Both the position numbers and the translations under genes were made by a program. The notes under the pieces were generated by a model, which ran no database searches, was not told where the DNA came from, and saw only the letters and a program-made list of their open reading frames with translations. Source: Candidatus Desantisiibacteriota bacterium (lineage in GTDB: Bacteria; UBA9089; CG2-30-40-21). Taken from it: DNA of 12,457 nt. The DNA lies in the NCBI GenBank assembly GCA_016208205.1, contig JACQYP010000047.1:1-12457 (forward strand), given 5' to 3'. Shown here in pieces: positions 1-7,008 of the stretch (within the stretch, counting starts at the first letter, position 1; each line of letters starts with the position of its first letter).

Positions 1-157
1 CCTTCTCTTATTGCCCTCAAAAATAGGGCATCCCTATCATCATGGAATAAACATGGATGCTCTCTTGCCCTTTCTATGCCCTCTTAGAGGCAGATTTATG
101 GGGTAGTGTGAATTCAGGATTCGCTTTATCGAATATTCAGTCACAATCACTTTTCTC
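1..157. other. Left-edge region, no gene identified
   Basis: No convincing coding region is visible. Plus frame 1 (stop at 85-87) and plus frame 2 (stop near 115) are both open from the left edge, but neither short peptide resembles a known family. A small hairpin with arms TGCCCT (12-17) and AGGGCA (25-30) is present, together with several GCCCT/GGGCA words. This could be the tail of a gene or repeat that begins outside the window. Confidence 0.4.
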
Positions 158-186
158 TTGACATTCAATATCCTGTATGTTACACT
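158..186 (+). promoter_or_regulatory. Extended -10 sigma-70-type promoter, target unclear
   Basis: TTGACA at 158-163 is a perfect -35 box. A 17-base spacer ends in TGT (178-180), giving an extended -10, and is followed by TACACT at 181-186. The architecture matches the promoters in front of the PHP gene and the tRNA. The nearest plus-strand gene starts at 632, which would imply a leader of about 440 nt crossing a repeat and an antisense gene remnant. It may instead belong to something the repeat insertion removed. Confidence 0.5.
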
Positions 187-248
187 CAAATTATGGGAAA
201 TATGTAATTATTCAAAATTGTGGGGAATTAGCAGTCTATTGTTTTTTA

Positions 249-331
249 GCCACTGATTTCACGGATTAATTCTTATCTTAAATCGTAACTACTCAGGTTG
301 TTTGGTTCAAGGTTCACGGTTAGAATACTTG
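249..331. repeat. Dispersed repeat cluster with first CGTAACTACTCAG copy
   Basis: The words CCACTGATTTCACGGATTAA (250-269), CGTAACTACTCAG (284-296) and GGTTCAAGGTTCACGGTT (304-321) follow one another. The first is of the CACGGAT type seen again near 9510-9545. The second recurs exactly at 1159-1171. Its core AACTACTCAG recurs at 9433, 11961 and, inverted, 12121. The cluster abuts the point where the four-helix-bundle reading frame stops on the opposite strand. Confidence 0.6.
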
Positions 332-493
332 CGTTGTCAATTCGTATGTCAGTTGCCAAGCCTCAATATCTTTAAACCGTTCAATTTCCATACACAGTGT
401 TCTATCTCGTTCTGGCTGACAAGATTTCACTTTTGGGGCTGGTAGTGCGTTATGTTCCCAGAAATTACCAAATAGTTCTTGAAAATCAGGCAT
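320..493 (-). pseudogene. Truncated four-helix-bundle (IVP/S23-type) protein remnant
   Basis: On the minus strand a 57-codon reading frame runs from ATG at 493 to TAA at 322-320. Its last 23 residues, from an internal ATG at 391, begin MEIERFKDIEAWQ and continue with an ELT..VF pattern. That is the typical N-terminus of the short four-helix-bundle proteins related to the 23S rRNA intervening-sequence protein, normally about 115-130 residues. The frame then stops and runs straight into dispersed repeat words and AACTACTCAG, so the rest of the gene is gone. The first 34 residues (starting MPDFQELFG) are not recognised; that frame is open upstream to a stop at 538-536. No good ribosome-binding site precedes either ATG. 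I read it as a broken gene cut by repeat sequence. Confidence 0.55.
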
Positions 494-568
494 TAATTCA
501 TGGAGGAGATCGGTAATTCTGTTTTTGGCTTGAGGTTAAAGATTGACCTCATTATGTCTTGCTCTGGT

Positions 569-584
569 GGGGTCGCAAGACCCC
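569..584. repeat. REP-like hairpin with GNRA loop
   Basis: GGGGTC (569-574) and GACCCC (579-584) pair perfectly around a GCAA tetraloop. CTGCCCTACCC follows directly, in the style of other hairpins in this window that combine TAGGG/GCAGG with CCTGC/CCCTA. It lies just upstream of the nucleotidyltransferase. Although the frame stays open through it back to 500, it is very unlikely to be coding. Confidence 0.6.
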
Positions 585-631
585 TGCCCTACCCGGTACA
601 AATCAATTCCATTAAAATGGAGAATTATAAA

Positions 632-1177
632 ATGACTCAGAAAACATTTTTCAATAGCGTAACCAATGGGAACAAAGATATATTGCAAGAAATTATTGAT
701 TTACTAAATCAAAACAACATTGAATATTGTGTTATCGGAGGGCTTGCAGTAAATGCTTATGTAGAGCCGGTTGTAAGTCTTGATTTGGATATCGTGGTAG
801 TAATTGAAGGTATAGATAAAATCATCGAATCTACAAAAGATAAATTCAAAATCGAGAATTTTCCACACAGTATTAATTTAGGGAGCAAAGACTCTGATGT
901 TAGAATACAAATACAAACAGATAAAAGGTATCAAGCTTTCATTAAAAAAGCATTGTTCAAAGATATTCTGGGTTATCAAATGAAGGTTGCGTCATTAGAG
1001 GATGTATTAACTGGCAAAGTCTGGGCGTATTCGGATATAGAAAGACGAGGCAGTAAACGACAAAAAGATCTCGCTGATATTATGCGCATTATTGAATCAT
1101 TCCCAGAATTAAAATCAATATTGCCAAAATCAATCATCGAAAACATAAATAAAATTGTCGTAACTACTCAGCTATAG
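632..1177 (+). CDS. AbiEii-like nucleotidyltransferase
   Basis: This 181-residue protein belongs to the minimal nucleotidyltransferase superfamily, close to AbiEii/AbiGii toxins and their solitary relatives. Seen: a hydrophobic strand into G36-G37, then D51-x-D53 in a DLDI context, which is the NTase GG...DxD metal site. At 119-147 there is a VASLEDVLTGK...RRGSKRQKDLADI segment, typical of the family's C-terminal half (LEDLIxxK...R.KD..D). The frame is open back to 500, but I start at ATG 632: GGAG at 619-622 is spaced 9 nt from it, and the upstream part crosses a hairpin repeat. ATG 617 has no such site. The last codons, the VVTTQ segment before a final Leu, lie in a CGTAACTACTCAG repeat also found at 284-296. 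No AbiEi-type antitoxin or HEPN partner is visible, so toxin function is not shown; an orphan NTase is equally likely. Confidence 0.8.
   Translation: MTQKTFFNSVTNGNKDILQEIIDLLNQNNIEYCVIGGLAVNAYVEPVVSLDLDIVVVIEGIDKIIESTKDKFKIENFPHSINLGSKDSDVRIQIQTDKRYQAFIKKALFKDILGYQMKVASLEDVLTGKVWAYSDIERRGSKRQKDLADIMRIIESFPELKSILPKSIIENINKIVVTTQL
1159..1171. repeat. Second exact CGTAACTACTCAG copy, inside gene end
   Basis: This 13-bp sequence is identical and in the same orientation to 284-296, 875 bp upstream. It overlaps the final codons of the nucleotidyltransferase, whose TAG stop at 1175-1177 follows it. The two copies therefore bracket that gene. Confidence 0.7.
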
Positions 1178-1216
1178 TTATTCTAAGCATATTGTAACTA
1201 TTAAGGATACAAAAAA

Positions 1217-1726
1217 GTGGAGTTTACAGAATTAGTCAAAAAATTTTCACCATATTTGAAGCGATTATCCAGCAAGGTGGCTATCTCATCCCGGGTTATC
1301 GGGCAGGATGATCTTTATCAGGAGATGCTTTATCATCTCTGGGAAGGGTGGAAACGGGGTGAGTTTGAGGGGAAAAATGATGCTTATATCAGGGGTGGCT
1401 GCTATTTCCATCTAAAAAACTATTTGCGCAAGAATACTGAACAGGTAAATGTCCTGAGCCTTGATGAACCATTGGATGAGAAGGGTACTACCCTGGAAAA
1501 TATTATCCCTGATAAAACAACATCCTTTGATGTCCGGGTGGATGATGCCCTTTTTATCCAACAGATGAAAAATAAAGAATTGACTCGAAGGGAACAAGAG
1601 GTGACCGAATTACTTGCTCAAGGATATACAGTAAGGGATATTGGCAAGAGGCTGAATATCTCCCATGTACGGGTATTGAAAATAAAGGAGAATATCGGCA
1701 GTAAGTTTACCAAAAGGCTTACTTGA
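1217..1726 (+). CDS. Small sigma-70-like RNA polymerase sigma factor
   Basis: This 169-residue protein resembles a compact sigma-70 family factor, which would direct RNA polymerase to alternative promoters. Residues 30-72 (DDLYQEMLYHLWEGW...LKNYLRK) match region 2. Residues 80-100 (SLDEPLDEKGTTLENIIPD) are the usual acidic linker before region 4. Residues 121-165 (LTRREQEV..LLAQGYTVRDIGKRLNIS) form a region-4 helix-turn-helix. The start is GTG at 1217 with AAGGA at 1203-1207, 9 nt upstream. It lies 39 bp behind the nucleotidyltransferase, so the two may be cotranscribed. No anti-sigma factor follows. Its TGA stop sits in the first arm of the hairpin at 1725-1777. A LuxR-like HTH regulator is the alternative, but region 2 and the linker favour a sigma factor. 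Confidence 0.75.
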   Translation: MEFTELVKKFSPYLKRLSSKVAISSRVIGQDDLYQEMLYHLWEGWKRGEFEGKNDAYIRGGCYFHLKNYLRKNTEQVNVLSLDEPLDEKGTTLENIIPDKTTSFDVRVDDALFIQQMKNKELTRREQEVTELLAQGYTVRDIGKRLNISHVRVLKIKENIGSKFTKRLT

Positions 1727-1777
1727 ATCTTGAATCGCGAATCTGTTCTATTCCTTCAGATCCGCAATTCAAGATTC
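1725..1777. repeat. Long hairpin between convergent genes
   Basis: Arms 1725-1745 and 1757-1777 are 21 nt each and complementary at 19 of 21 positions, around an 11-nt loop. The ATTCAAGATTC word is repeated once more as ATTCGAGATTC just to the right. There is no clear T tract, so it is better called an inverted repeat. It lies between the convergent sigma-factor and ligase genes and could end transcription from both sides. Confidence 0.65.
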
Positions 1778-1796
1778 GCAATTCGAGATTCCTTTC

Positions 1797-4154
1797 TCAC
1801 ATCGCCATTGACTCCAATATCCCTCGAACATATGTATTCCCCGGCTCACGCATTAGCACATATTCAAACTCTTCCCGAGCCTCTTTTATCCTCCCACCAC
1901 GGAGCAAGGCTGCCCCAAGGTCAACATGAACACTAACATTATCCGGTTCTGCCTCGATTATGTGATTAAAACATATCGCAGAGGAGGCATATGCCCCTTG
2001 TGAGAAATATATCTCCCCAAGCCGATGCTGTGCCCTGGAAAGTTTTGGATTTACAGCTAATGCCTTCTGCTGCCAGATAATAGATTTATCCATCTGCCCC
2101 ATCTTAAAATATATATCACCAATAGTAGCCATACACTGAAAATCATCCGGAATTATCCTTAAAACATTTTCATATTCCTTGATAGCATCCTGGTATTGAT
2201 TAAGCTTGGAATATAGTGCGGCCATATTATTGTGCGGCTCAGCAAAAACAATATTATACCTTAATGCTGTCTTATAGGATTCAAACGCCTTTTGTTTATC
2301 CTGCTCTCTTTCATCCATATCATAAGACAGGGCATAGATGGCACCCATAATATTATAAAAATAACCATCATTTGGATTTAAGACAAAGGCATCATTGGTT
2401 CGGTTAAATGCCTTTTGTATCCATTCCTTTTTTTTATCCCGATCTTCCATAGGGATAGAGGCTGCCTTTTTATAGTAGGTAAAGGTAAGCTCTCCGTAAT
2501 AATGCCGTTCCCATGGATTAAATTTTACTGCCTGTTCATACATCTCCAATGCCCTGTCTAAATTGTTCTCATTAATAGCCCTTTCTCCCTCTCGAAAGCA
2601 TATATCTGCCTTATACGGAAAATGGGCTAAATAGAAAAGAAATATTCCAATACTAATAATTAAACCGCTAATCCAATATCTAATAAAGGAAATTTTCCCT
2701 CCTCTCTTTTTTATCTGCGGTATGATAATGTCCCCTGCCTGAACCATGCCCATCCCCATCAGCGTCCAAAAAAGGATGGTAAACGAACAAACAGCAAAGG
2801 CGAAAAAGCTTTGAGCATGATACGCCAGAACAGCACAGCAGATGCCCAACAATACCAACCGCTCGTTTGAATCCTTCATCCCATGATATGATTTCCAGCA
2901 GAAAAAGAAAAAGGCAAAGGCTAACCAGAGATAGATACCTAATCCTACAAACCCACGCATAACACCTATATCGAAGAATTCATTGTGTGAACGGTCATAG
3001 TCAACATTATGTCCTTCTAAGCGTTCCATAAGCAGGGTTTTATAGCGTGTATAAATAAACGTCAGGGAATCCGGTCCAATCCCAAATACAGGATAATCAA
3101 GCATGATGTGAGCCGACCTTTCCCATATCTTGAGCCGATTCCCTGCCCCACCCGTAATCTCAGCTTTTTTTTCACCGGTAGCGGTCTCTTTTACTGCTAC
3201 TGTTTCGGAGATTCTGTTAAAAATAGAATGTGGACCAATAGAGGCAGATAATATAATTAAACCAACAACTGCACCCAGTATACATAATCGCACCCTGTTT
3301 TCAAATAGTATCTTTTTCCCGGACATGATAACAAATAAAACCATAGCTGCAAATAAACCCACCCATGGGCCACGACTCATAGCATATATCTCACCAGCAG
3401 ACGACAAACATATAATAATTCCATACAACCATACTGCCCAATCTGTTTTTGCAGCAGGAATAGTCTCAGTTTTTTTGGGTGTGGTAGTAACAGATTTTGT
3501 CGTATGAGAGGTTATGGTCTTTCCTTTTGTCTTTTTCTTGATGGGCAAAATATTTGTTTGCTCTTCTCTGTTAAGAAAAAAGCCAAAGGCTAAAGGGATG
3601 ATCATGCAGAGATAGGCACCAAGAAAGATAGGATTGCCAAAGAAAGAAACCGTTCTTTCCGAGACATTTGATGCCCAATTTGTGGGATCCATACCAAATC
3701 TTTGGGCAATACTATAGATAGAGGAAAAAATTGCTACTGTCCATAAACAATAGACTGTCTTCTTGAATAATCTTTTCTGATGAAGAAAGTTGGTTGCCAC
3801 AAAGAAGAGAAGGATATAGGTTATGGTTGTGGTAAGCCCCTCATGCCGCTTGTATGCCCCAACCAGACTTGTAGAGGAATACGCAGAAAATATTGTGGAA
3901 AGAATGCTTGTCCAAAAGAAAGCAAGGATTGGAATATCCAGCTTGCTCCGCACAAATGGATGACCTATAAGAGCAGCCTTTACCAACCATGCGATCAGGA
4001 TGATTATAGAAAAAAACCGCATAACCGTCATCTTGGTAGTATCAAAAACACCGCTTGCATGCGGATCAAAGTATAAGGGAACTACCAGAAGAAGCCCTAA
4101 GAAACCATATTCGATAATAGCATGACAATATTTTTCTATTTTTTGTTCATTCAT
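1797..4154 (-). CDS. O-antigen ligase-like membrane protein with TPR domain
   Basis: A 785-residue inner-membrane protein. Roughly ten hydrophobic segments occupy residues 13-510, followed by a hydrophilic C-terminal domain of tetratricopeptide repeats (about 516-547 and 597-772; e.g. PHNNMAALYSKLNQYQDAIKE). The membrane part has Wzy/WaaL (Wzy_C) hallmarks: SRGPWVGL at 260-267, a long loop at about 305-395 with GIGPDSL, and RSHNEFFDIGVMRGFVGLG at 388-406. Known members polymerise O-antigen, ligate it to lipid A core, or glycosylate pilins; the sequence alone does not choose between these. Residues 207-235 are a Lys/Thr-rich cytosolic-type loop. The ATG at 4154 has only a weak GGA site. It lies 67 bp downstream of an epimerase gene, which supports a polysaccharide role. 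Confidence 0.85.
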   Translation of the reverse strand: MNEQKIEKYCHAIIEYGFLGLLLVVPLYFDPHASGVFDTTKMTVMRFFSIIILIAWLVKAALIGHPFVRSKLDIPILAFFWTSILSTIFSAYSSTSLVGAYKRHEGLTTTITYILLFFVATNFLHQKRLFKKTVYCLWTVAIFSSIYSIAQRFGMDPTNWASNVSERTVSFFGNPIFLGAYLCMIIPLAFGFFLNREEQTNILPIKKKTKGKTITSHTTKSVTTTPKKTETIPAAKTDWAVWLYGIIICLSSAGEIYAMSRGPWVGLFAAMVLFVIMSGKKILFENRVRLCILGAVVGLIILSASIGPHSIFNRISETVAVKETATGEKKAEITGGAGNRLKIWERSAHIMLDYPVFGIGPDSLTFIYTRYKTLLMERLEGHNVDYDRSHNEFFDIGVMRGFVGLGIYLWLAFAFFFFCWKSYHGMKDSNERLVLLGICCAVLAYHAQSFFAFAVCSFTILFWTLMGMGMVQAGDIIIPQIKKRGGKISFIRYWISGLIISIGIFLFYLAHFPYKADICFREGERAINENNLDRALEMYEQAVKFNPWERHYYGELTFTYYKKAASIPMEDRDKKKEWIQKAFNRTNDAFVLNPNDGYFYNIMGAIYALSYDMDEREQDKQKAFESYKTALRYNIVFAEPHNNMAALYSKLNQYQDAIKEYENVLRIIPDDFQCMATIGDIYFKMGQMDKSIIWQQKALAVNPKLSRAQHRLGEIYFSQGAYASSAICFNHIIEAEPDNVSVHVDLGAALLRGGRIKEAREEFEYVLMREPGNTYVRGILESMAM

Positions 4155-4190
4155 TTAATTATCCAAAAATGCGGAAATTACAGGAGGCAA

Positions 4191-4211
4191 GGGCAGGGGC
4201 AAGCCCTGCCC
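4191..4211. repeat. REP-like hairpin between epimerase and ligase genes
   Basis: GGGCAGGG (4191-4198) and CCCTGCCC (4204-4211) form a perfect 8-bp stem around GCAAG. It lies in the 67-bp gap of a probable operon, so it may lower read-through or protect the 3' end of the upstream message. The sequence resembles the hairpins at 6033 and 12371. Confidence 0.65.
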
Positions 4212-4221
4212 ATACATTTCG

Positions 4222-4995
4222 TTATAACGACAACCTCTCCCTATACCACTCCACAGTCATCTCTAACCCTTGATCCACATTAATCTCAGGAGAATAATTC
4301 AAGCAACTCTGTGCCCTGGATATATCAGCTAAGGAATGTCTCACATCCCCTGGTCTGGTATCTGCATACACAGGTGAAAGATTTGTGCCCAATATTTTAT
4401 TTATCTTTTTACAGAGTTCATTCAGGGTTATTCGTTCCCCGCAGGCAATATTAAATGCCTCTCCTATTCCCTTAGAGGCTACAGTAGCATTGAGGTTAGC
4501 GTTAACAACATTATCTATGTAGGAAAAATCTCTTGATTGTCCACCATCCCCATATATTGTCGGCTGATTCCCTGTAAGCATTAAGGTAATAAACTTTGGT
4601 ATTACTGCAGAATAATGGGAAGTGGGATCCTGATTTGGTCCAAAGACATTAAAATATCTTAAGGCTATAGTTTCCAATCCATATAGGGTATAAAAGACCT
4701 TACAATATTCTTCACCGGTTAATTTGGTAATAGCGTAAGGAGAAAGCGGGGATGTCTTCATGTCTTCTCTCTTGGGAAGGGTTGGGGTATCTCCGTAGGC
4801 TGAGGAAGATGAGGCATAAATCACTCTTTTTACCCCTGCATCCCGTGCAGCAACCAGTACAAATTCAGCAATATTTTCCCTTTTACCTGTAGAAAAATTA
4901 TCTATAATCCTGACCTGTTCCTTGTTTTTCACCAACCTTGCCGCAATATTGGAACCGATAAATCCAGCTCCCCCTGTAATTAAATATGTAGCCAC
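4222..4995 (-). CDS. UDP-sugar 4-epimerase-like SDR with internal deletion
   Basis: This is an extended short-chain dehydrogenase of the nucleotide-sugar epimerase family, closest in motif pattern to WbpP/Gne-type UDP-GlcNAc 4-epimerases. Seen: the Rossmann motif TGGAGFIGS (7-15), DNFSTGK (32-38), a Ser-rich SSSSAYGD (62-69) with Y87-x-x-x-K91 as the catalytic pair, then FNVFGPNQDPTSHYSAVIPKF, SRDFSYIDN and DVRHSLAD. At 257 residues it is short; relatives have about 310-340. Residues 44-47 join directly where the family has about 55 more residues (the GDIRD and HQAA segments that hold the NAD adenine and nicotinamide side). The join lies near 4860/4861 and keeps the frame, so the enzyme is probably inactive unless the gap is an assembly error. 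The start is GTG 4995, with AAAGGAGGA at 5001-5009, 5 nt away. Confidence 0.8.
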   Translation of the reverse strand: MATYLITGGAGFIGSNIAARLVKNKEQVRIIDNFSTGKRENIAEFVLVAARDAGVKRVIYASSSSAYGDTPTLPKREDMKTSPLSPYAITKLTGEEYCKVFYTLYGLETIALRYFNVFGPNQDPTSHYSAVIPKFITLMLTGNQPTIYGDGGQSRDFSYIDNVVNANLNATVASKGIGEAFNIACGERITLNELCKKINKILGTNLSPVYADTRPGDVRHSLADISRAQSCLNYSPEINVDQGLEMTVEWYRERLSL

Positions 4996-5044
4996 CTGTA
5001 TCCTCCTTTATTCCATTAAGCGTATTTACTGACGCTGCCACGCT

Positions 5045-5110
5045 TTAGGCTGTTAGGCTGTAGGCTTGAAAACCTCTCTCGCTTTTATTTTCCTAACAGT
5101 CTACAGCCTA
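5045..5110. repeat. Imperfect inverted repeat of TAGGCTGT words
   Basis: TTAGGCTG occurs twice in tandem (5045-5060) followed by TAGGCT. The reverse complement of 5093-5110 reads TAGGCTGTAGACTGTTAG, so the two sides can pair imperfectly over about 18 nt around a 29-nt loop. It fills the 122-bp gap between the PHP and epimerase genes and could act as a weak terminator or processing site within the unit. Confidence 0.5.
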
Positions 5111-5117
5111 TTCACAT

Positions 5118-5756
5118 TCAGCCTATCTTACCAACAATCTGCTCTGAATTTTCCATCAGCATCTTAAAATCCTCTACCCCTGCCCCATGAGCAATCTTTT
5201 CTGCCTTTTCAATGGTAATCAAATCAGTATCTGTATGGGCATCGGTATTAAGAATGAGCCTTGCCCCGACTCTTTGTGCCATCTTTGCCACAAGTCCATT
5301 GGTCAGGCAATGCCCTTTCCGTGCAGTAATCTCTAAGGCAATACCCCTTCTTTTTGCCAGTTCTGCCTCTTCTTGTGTCAATAGACCCGGATGAGCAAGG
5401 ATATCAATATCACTATTAAGAGCTGCAAGATTTGTTCCCAAAGGAACCGGCTCAACAATGGTTTCACCATGAACAACCACAATCATTGCCCCTAATTCTC
5501 TTGCCTTTTTAACCAAGACGGCAATTAACTCCGGTGGAACATGGGTTACCTCTGCCCCTGGGATAAGACGAACCCCTTGACCTTTCAGATGCTGGCAAAC
5601 ATTTACCAATCGTGGTATTACCCAGTCAATGTTTGACAAATCAACATGGTCGGTAATGGCGAGAGTTGATATCCCTTTGTCTTTTGCCTGCTGAAGCATT
5701 TCTGATGGCAAAAGTATCCCATCAGAAAGCAGGGAATGGGTATGCAAGTCTATCAT
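5118..5756 (-). CDS. PHP-domain metal-dependent phosphoesterase
   Basis: This 212-residue cytosolic protein belongs to the polymerase-and-histidinol-phosphatase (PHP) family, a trinuclear metal hydrolase fold acting on phosphate esters. All the expected ligands are visible: H5-x-H7 and D12 (HTHSLLSDG), D36-H37 (ITDHVD), E69 and H72 (GAEVTH), H96-x-E98 (HGE), H122 (AHPG) and D172-x-H174 (NTDAH). The length fits stand-alone histidinol-phosphate-phosphatase-like PHP proteins. Substrate is unknown; no histidine genes are nearby, so a phosphosugar or nucleotide substrate is equally possible. ATG 5756 is preceded by AAAGGTG (5762-5768), 5 nt away. It is the first gene after the promoter at 5795-5823 and probably leads the epimerase and ligase genes. 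Confidence 0.87.
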   Translation of the reverse strand: MIDLHTHSLLSDGILLPSEMLQQAKDKGISTLAITDHVDLSNIDWVIPRLVNVCQHLKGQGVRLIPGAEVTHVPPELIAVLVKKARELGAMIVVVHGETIVEPVPLGTNLAALNSDIDILAHPGLLTQEEAELAKRRGIALEITARKGHCLTNGLVAKMAQRVGARLILNTDAHTDTDLITIEKAEKIAHGAGVEDFKMLMENSEQIVGKIG

Positions 5757-5794
5757 AAAAACACCTTTGTACCTTTATGCCTTTATAATATCAA

Positions 5795-5823
5795 AGTTTA
5801 ACACATTTTTAAGGGGATGTCAA
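5795..5823 (-). promoter_or_regulatory. Promoter of the PHP-epimerase-ligase unit
   Basis: On the minus strand, TTGACA (5823-5818), a 17-base spacer ending in TGT and TAAACT (5800-5795) give a consensus -35 box and an extended -10. Transcription should begin near 5788, about 30 nt before the PHP start codon. Confidence 0.7.
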
Positions 5824-5867
5824 GGGAAATTCTGAGCGACACAGCAATTCTCATTTTGACTTTTAGA

Positions 5868-5910
5868 TTCACCGCAGAGACGCAGAGTTCGCAAAGAAAC
5901 GCAGAGAAAG
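5868..5910. repeat. Dispersed CACCGCAGAGACGCAGAG repeat, copy 1
   Basis: The unit begins TTCACCGCAGAGACGCAGAG, continues TTCGCAAAG and ends in AACGCAGAGAAAG. Near-identical copies occur at 10840-10879 in the same orientation and at about 10966-11008 in the opposite orientation. Confidence 0.75.
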
Positions 5911-6032
5911 AAGATTATCCTCACTGTATTGCCCTCTATTTTTGTCAGCAATGAATATGTGATAATTGGGATATTTAGTAAGCAGAAATAAATAATCTTT
6001 ACACTTCATCTTTGGTGGCACAGATGTCTTTT

Positions 6033-6061
6033 GTAGGGACAAGGCATTGCCTTGTCTCTAC
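6033..6061. repeat. REP-like hairpin after a gene end
   Basis: GTAGGGACAAGGC (6033-6045) pairs with GCCTTGTCTCTAC (6049-6061) across an ATT loop: 13 pairs including one G-T wobble. It starts only 2 nt beyond the stop codon of the minus-strand gene at 6064, the position expected of a transcript-end structure, though there is no strong T tract. Confidence 0.7.
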
Positions 6062-6063
6062 GA

Positions 6064-7008
6064 TTACCGCCCCATCTTCTTCCCTAACTCCCCAAACCTA
6101 CCCAGAACCTCATCCCTTGAGATAGATTTTGCTCTTGTGCTCATATCTTCACCGGTTATTTCTTTTATGACAAGCAATACCTCCTCGCCGGTTATTGGTT
6201 TTGTCTTAGATGCAGATAGTTTGGAGATGATCAAGGGGATAACCTTTGTTTTATGCTTTTTTACCAGGTCAATGATAAAAAATGTTTCTGCCGGCAGAAA
6301 GACAAATTCTTTAGCACCTTCCTTGATATGTCCAGGGTCAAGAAGGTTAATGGTTGCAGTAGCATATCCATTATGGTCAAAAAAAACTACTCCCCGGTCA
6401 TATTCGTAATTCATGTAGGCTTTCCTGTCAAATTGCTGCCAGCATATTGCAGATGCATAACCGCACAGCCCATCTATAAACCACTGTGCAGTCTCATCAT
6501 GAGGAATGCTCTTTTTTAAGACCTCTTGAGCCGTGTAGTAGGGGAAGAGGCAATGCAGATAATATCTATTGTCCGGGTTTTGAAATGGCCAGCCCCATTC
6601 ACAGACAATAGGCCAGCAGGTAACATTATCAACAATCAGCCATTTGTCATCCTTGATTGTCTCGATAAATGGGTCATTTCGCCAGACTGGACAAAAGACA
6701 AATCCATACATCTGTCCGGTCAACATCTCTTGCGATGAGATATTAAACAATGCTTGTATCTTTTTGCATTCAAGAGACATTTTTTTTACCGTCTCTGAGG
6801 CGATTTTTTGTTGTTCAGCATTCCCTTCAGGATAAAAGACCTCATGGATATCCTCTTTCAGGGAAACCTTGTTTATCTTTAGATGTGTTACAGACTTTAT
6901 CGTCCTTTTTTTTGGAGGATGAACCGATATGTATAATCCCATAATCATCCCTATCAATAACATCCCAACAATAAAGCCCGGGATAAATCCTCCTTTTACC
7001 TTTGCCAT
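6064..7008 (-). CDS. Membrane-anchored protein, degenerate MA-type peptidase-like
   Basis: A 314-residue protein with one N-terminal hydrophobic anchor (about 8-28, no cleavage site evident) and an extracytoplasmic body. I do not recognise it with certainty. The layout of residues 148-187 recalls the gluzincin MA-like peptidases: YYLHCLFPYY where HExxH is expected, then AQWFIDGLCGYAS where family members have a W..EGLAxY motif. The stretch 239-289 (AETFFIIDLVKKHKTKVIPLIISKL...GEEVLLVIKEITGED) resembles the helical end of that fold. The HExxH glutamate and second histidine are missing and the later Glu is Asp179, so peptidase activity is unlikely. ATG 7008 has GGAGGT at 7018-7023, 9 nt away. 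It lies 61 bp downstream of purL, and its start region is a near-copy of the purL end. Confidence 0.6.
   Translation of the reverse strand: MAKVKGGFIPGFIVGMLLIGMIMGLYISVHPPKKRTIKSVTHLKINKVSLKEDIHEVFYPEGNAEQQKIASETVKKMSLECKKIQALFNISSQEMLTGQMYGFVFCPVWRNDPFIETIKDDKWLIVDNVTCWPIVCEWGWPFQNPDNRYYLHCLFPYYTAQEVLKKSIPHDETAQWFIDGLCGYASAICWQQFDRKAYMNYEYDRGVVFFDHNGYATATINLLDPGHIKEGAKEFVFLPAETFFIIDLVKKHKTKVIPLIISKLSASKTKPITGEEVLLVIKEITGEDMSTRAKSISRDEVLGRFGELGKKMGR

Larger units (their letters stand above)
5757..6063. other. Non-coding spacer between membrane-protein and PHP genes
   Basis: This 307-nt spacer holds the PHP promoter, a CGCAGAGACGCAGAG repeat (5868-5910) and a hairpin at 6033-6061. In the remaining stretch, about 5911-6032, I see no gene or structure. 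Confidence 0.6.

Noticed and set aside
500..631. N-terminal extension of the nucleotidyltransferase reading frame
   Set aside because: It crosses a hairpin repeat, has no family similarity and lies antisense to the four-helix-bundle remnant; a ribosome-binding site precedes ATG 632.
632..1177. Complete toxin-antitoxin or abortive-infection system
   Set aside because: Only the nucleotidyltransferase is present; no antitoxin or HEPN partner is encoded on either side.
3130..3507. Plus-strand reading frame opposite the ligase gene
   Set aside because: It is antisense to conserved membrane segments and the Wzy_C loop, and shows no start site or family features.
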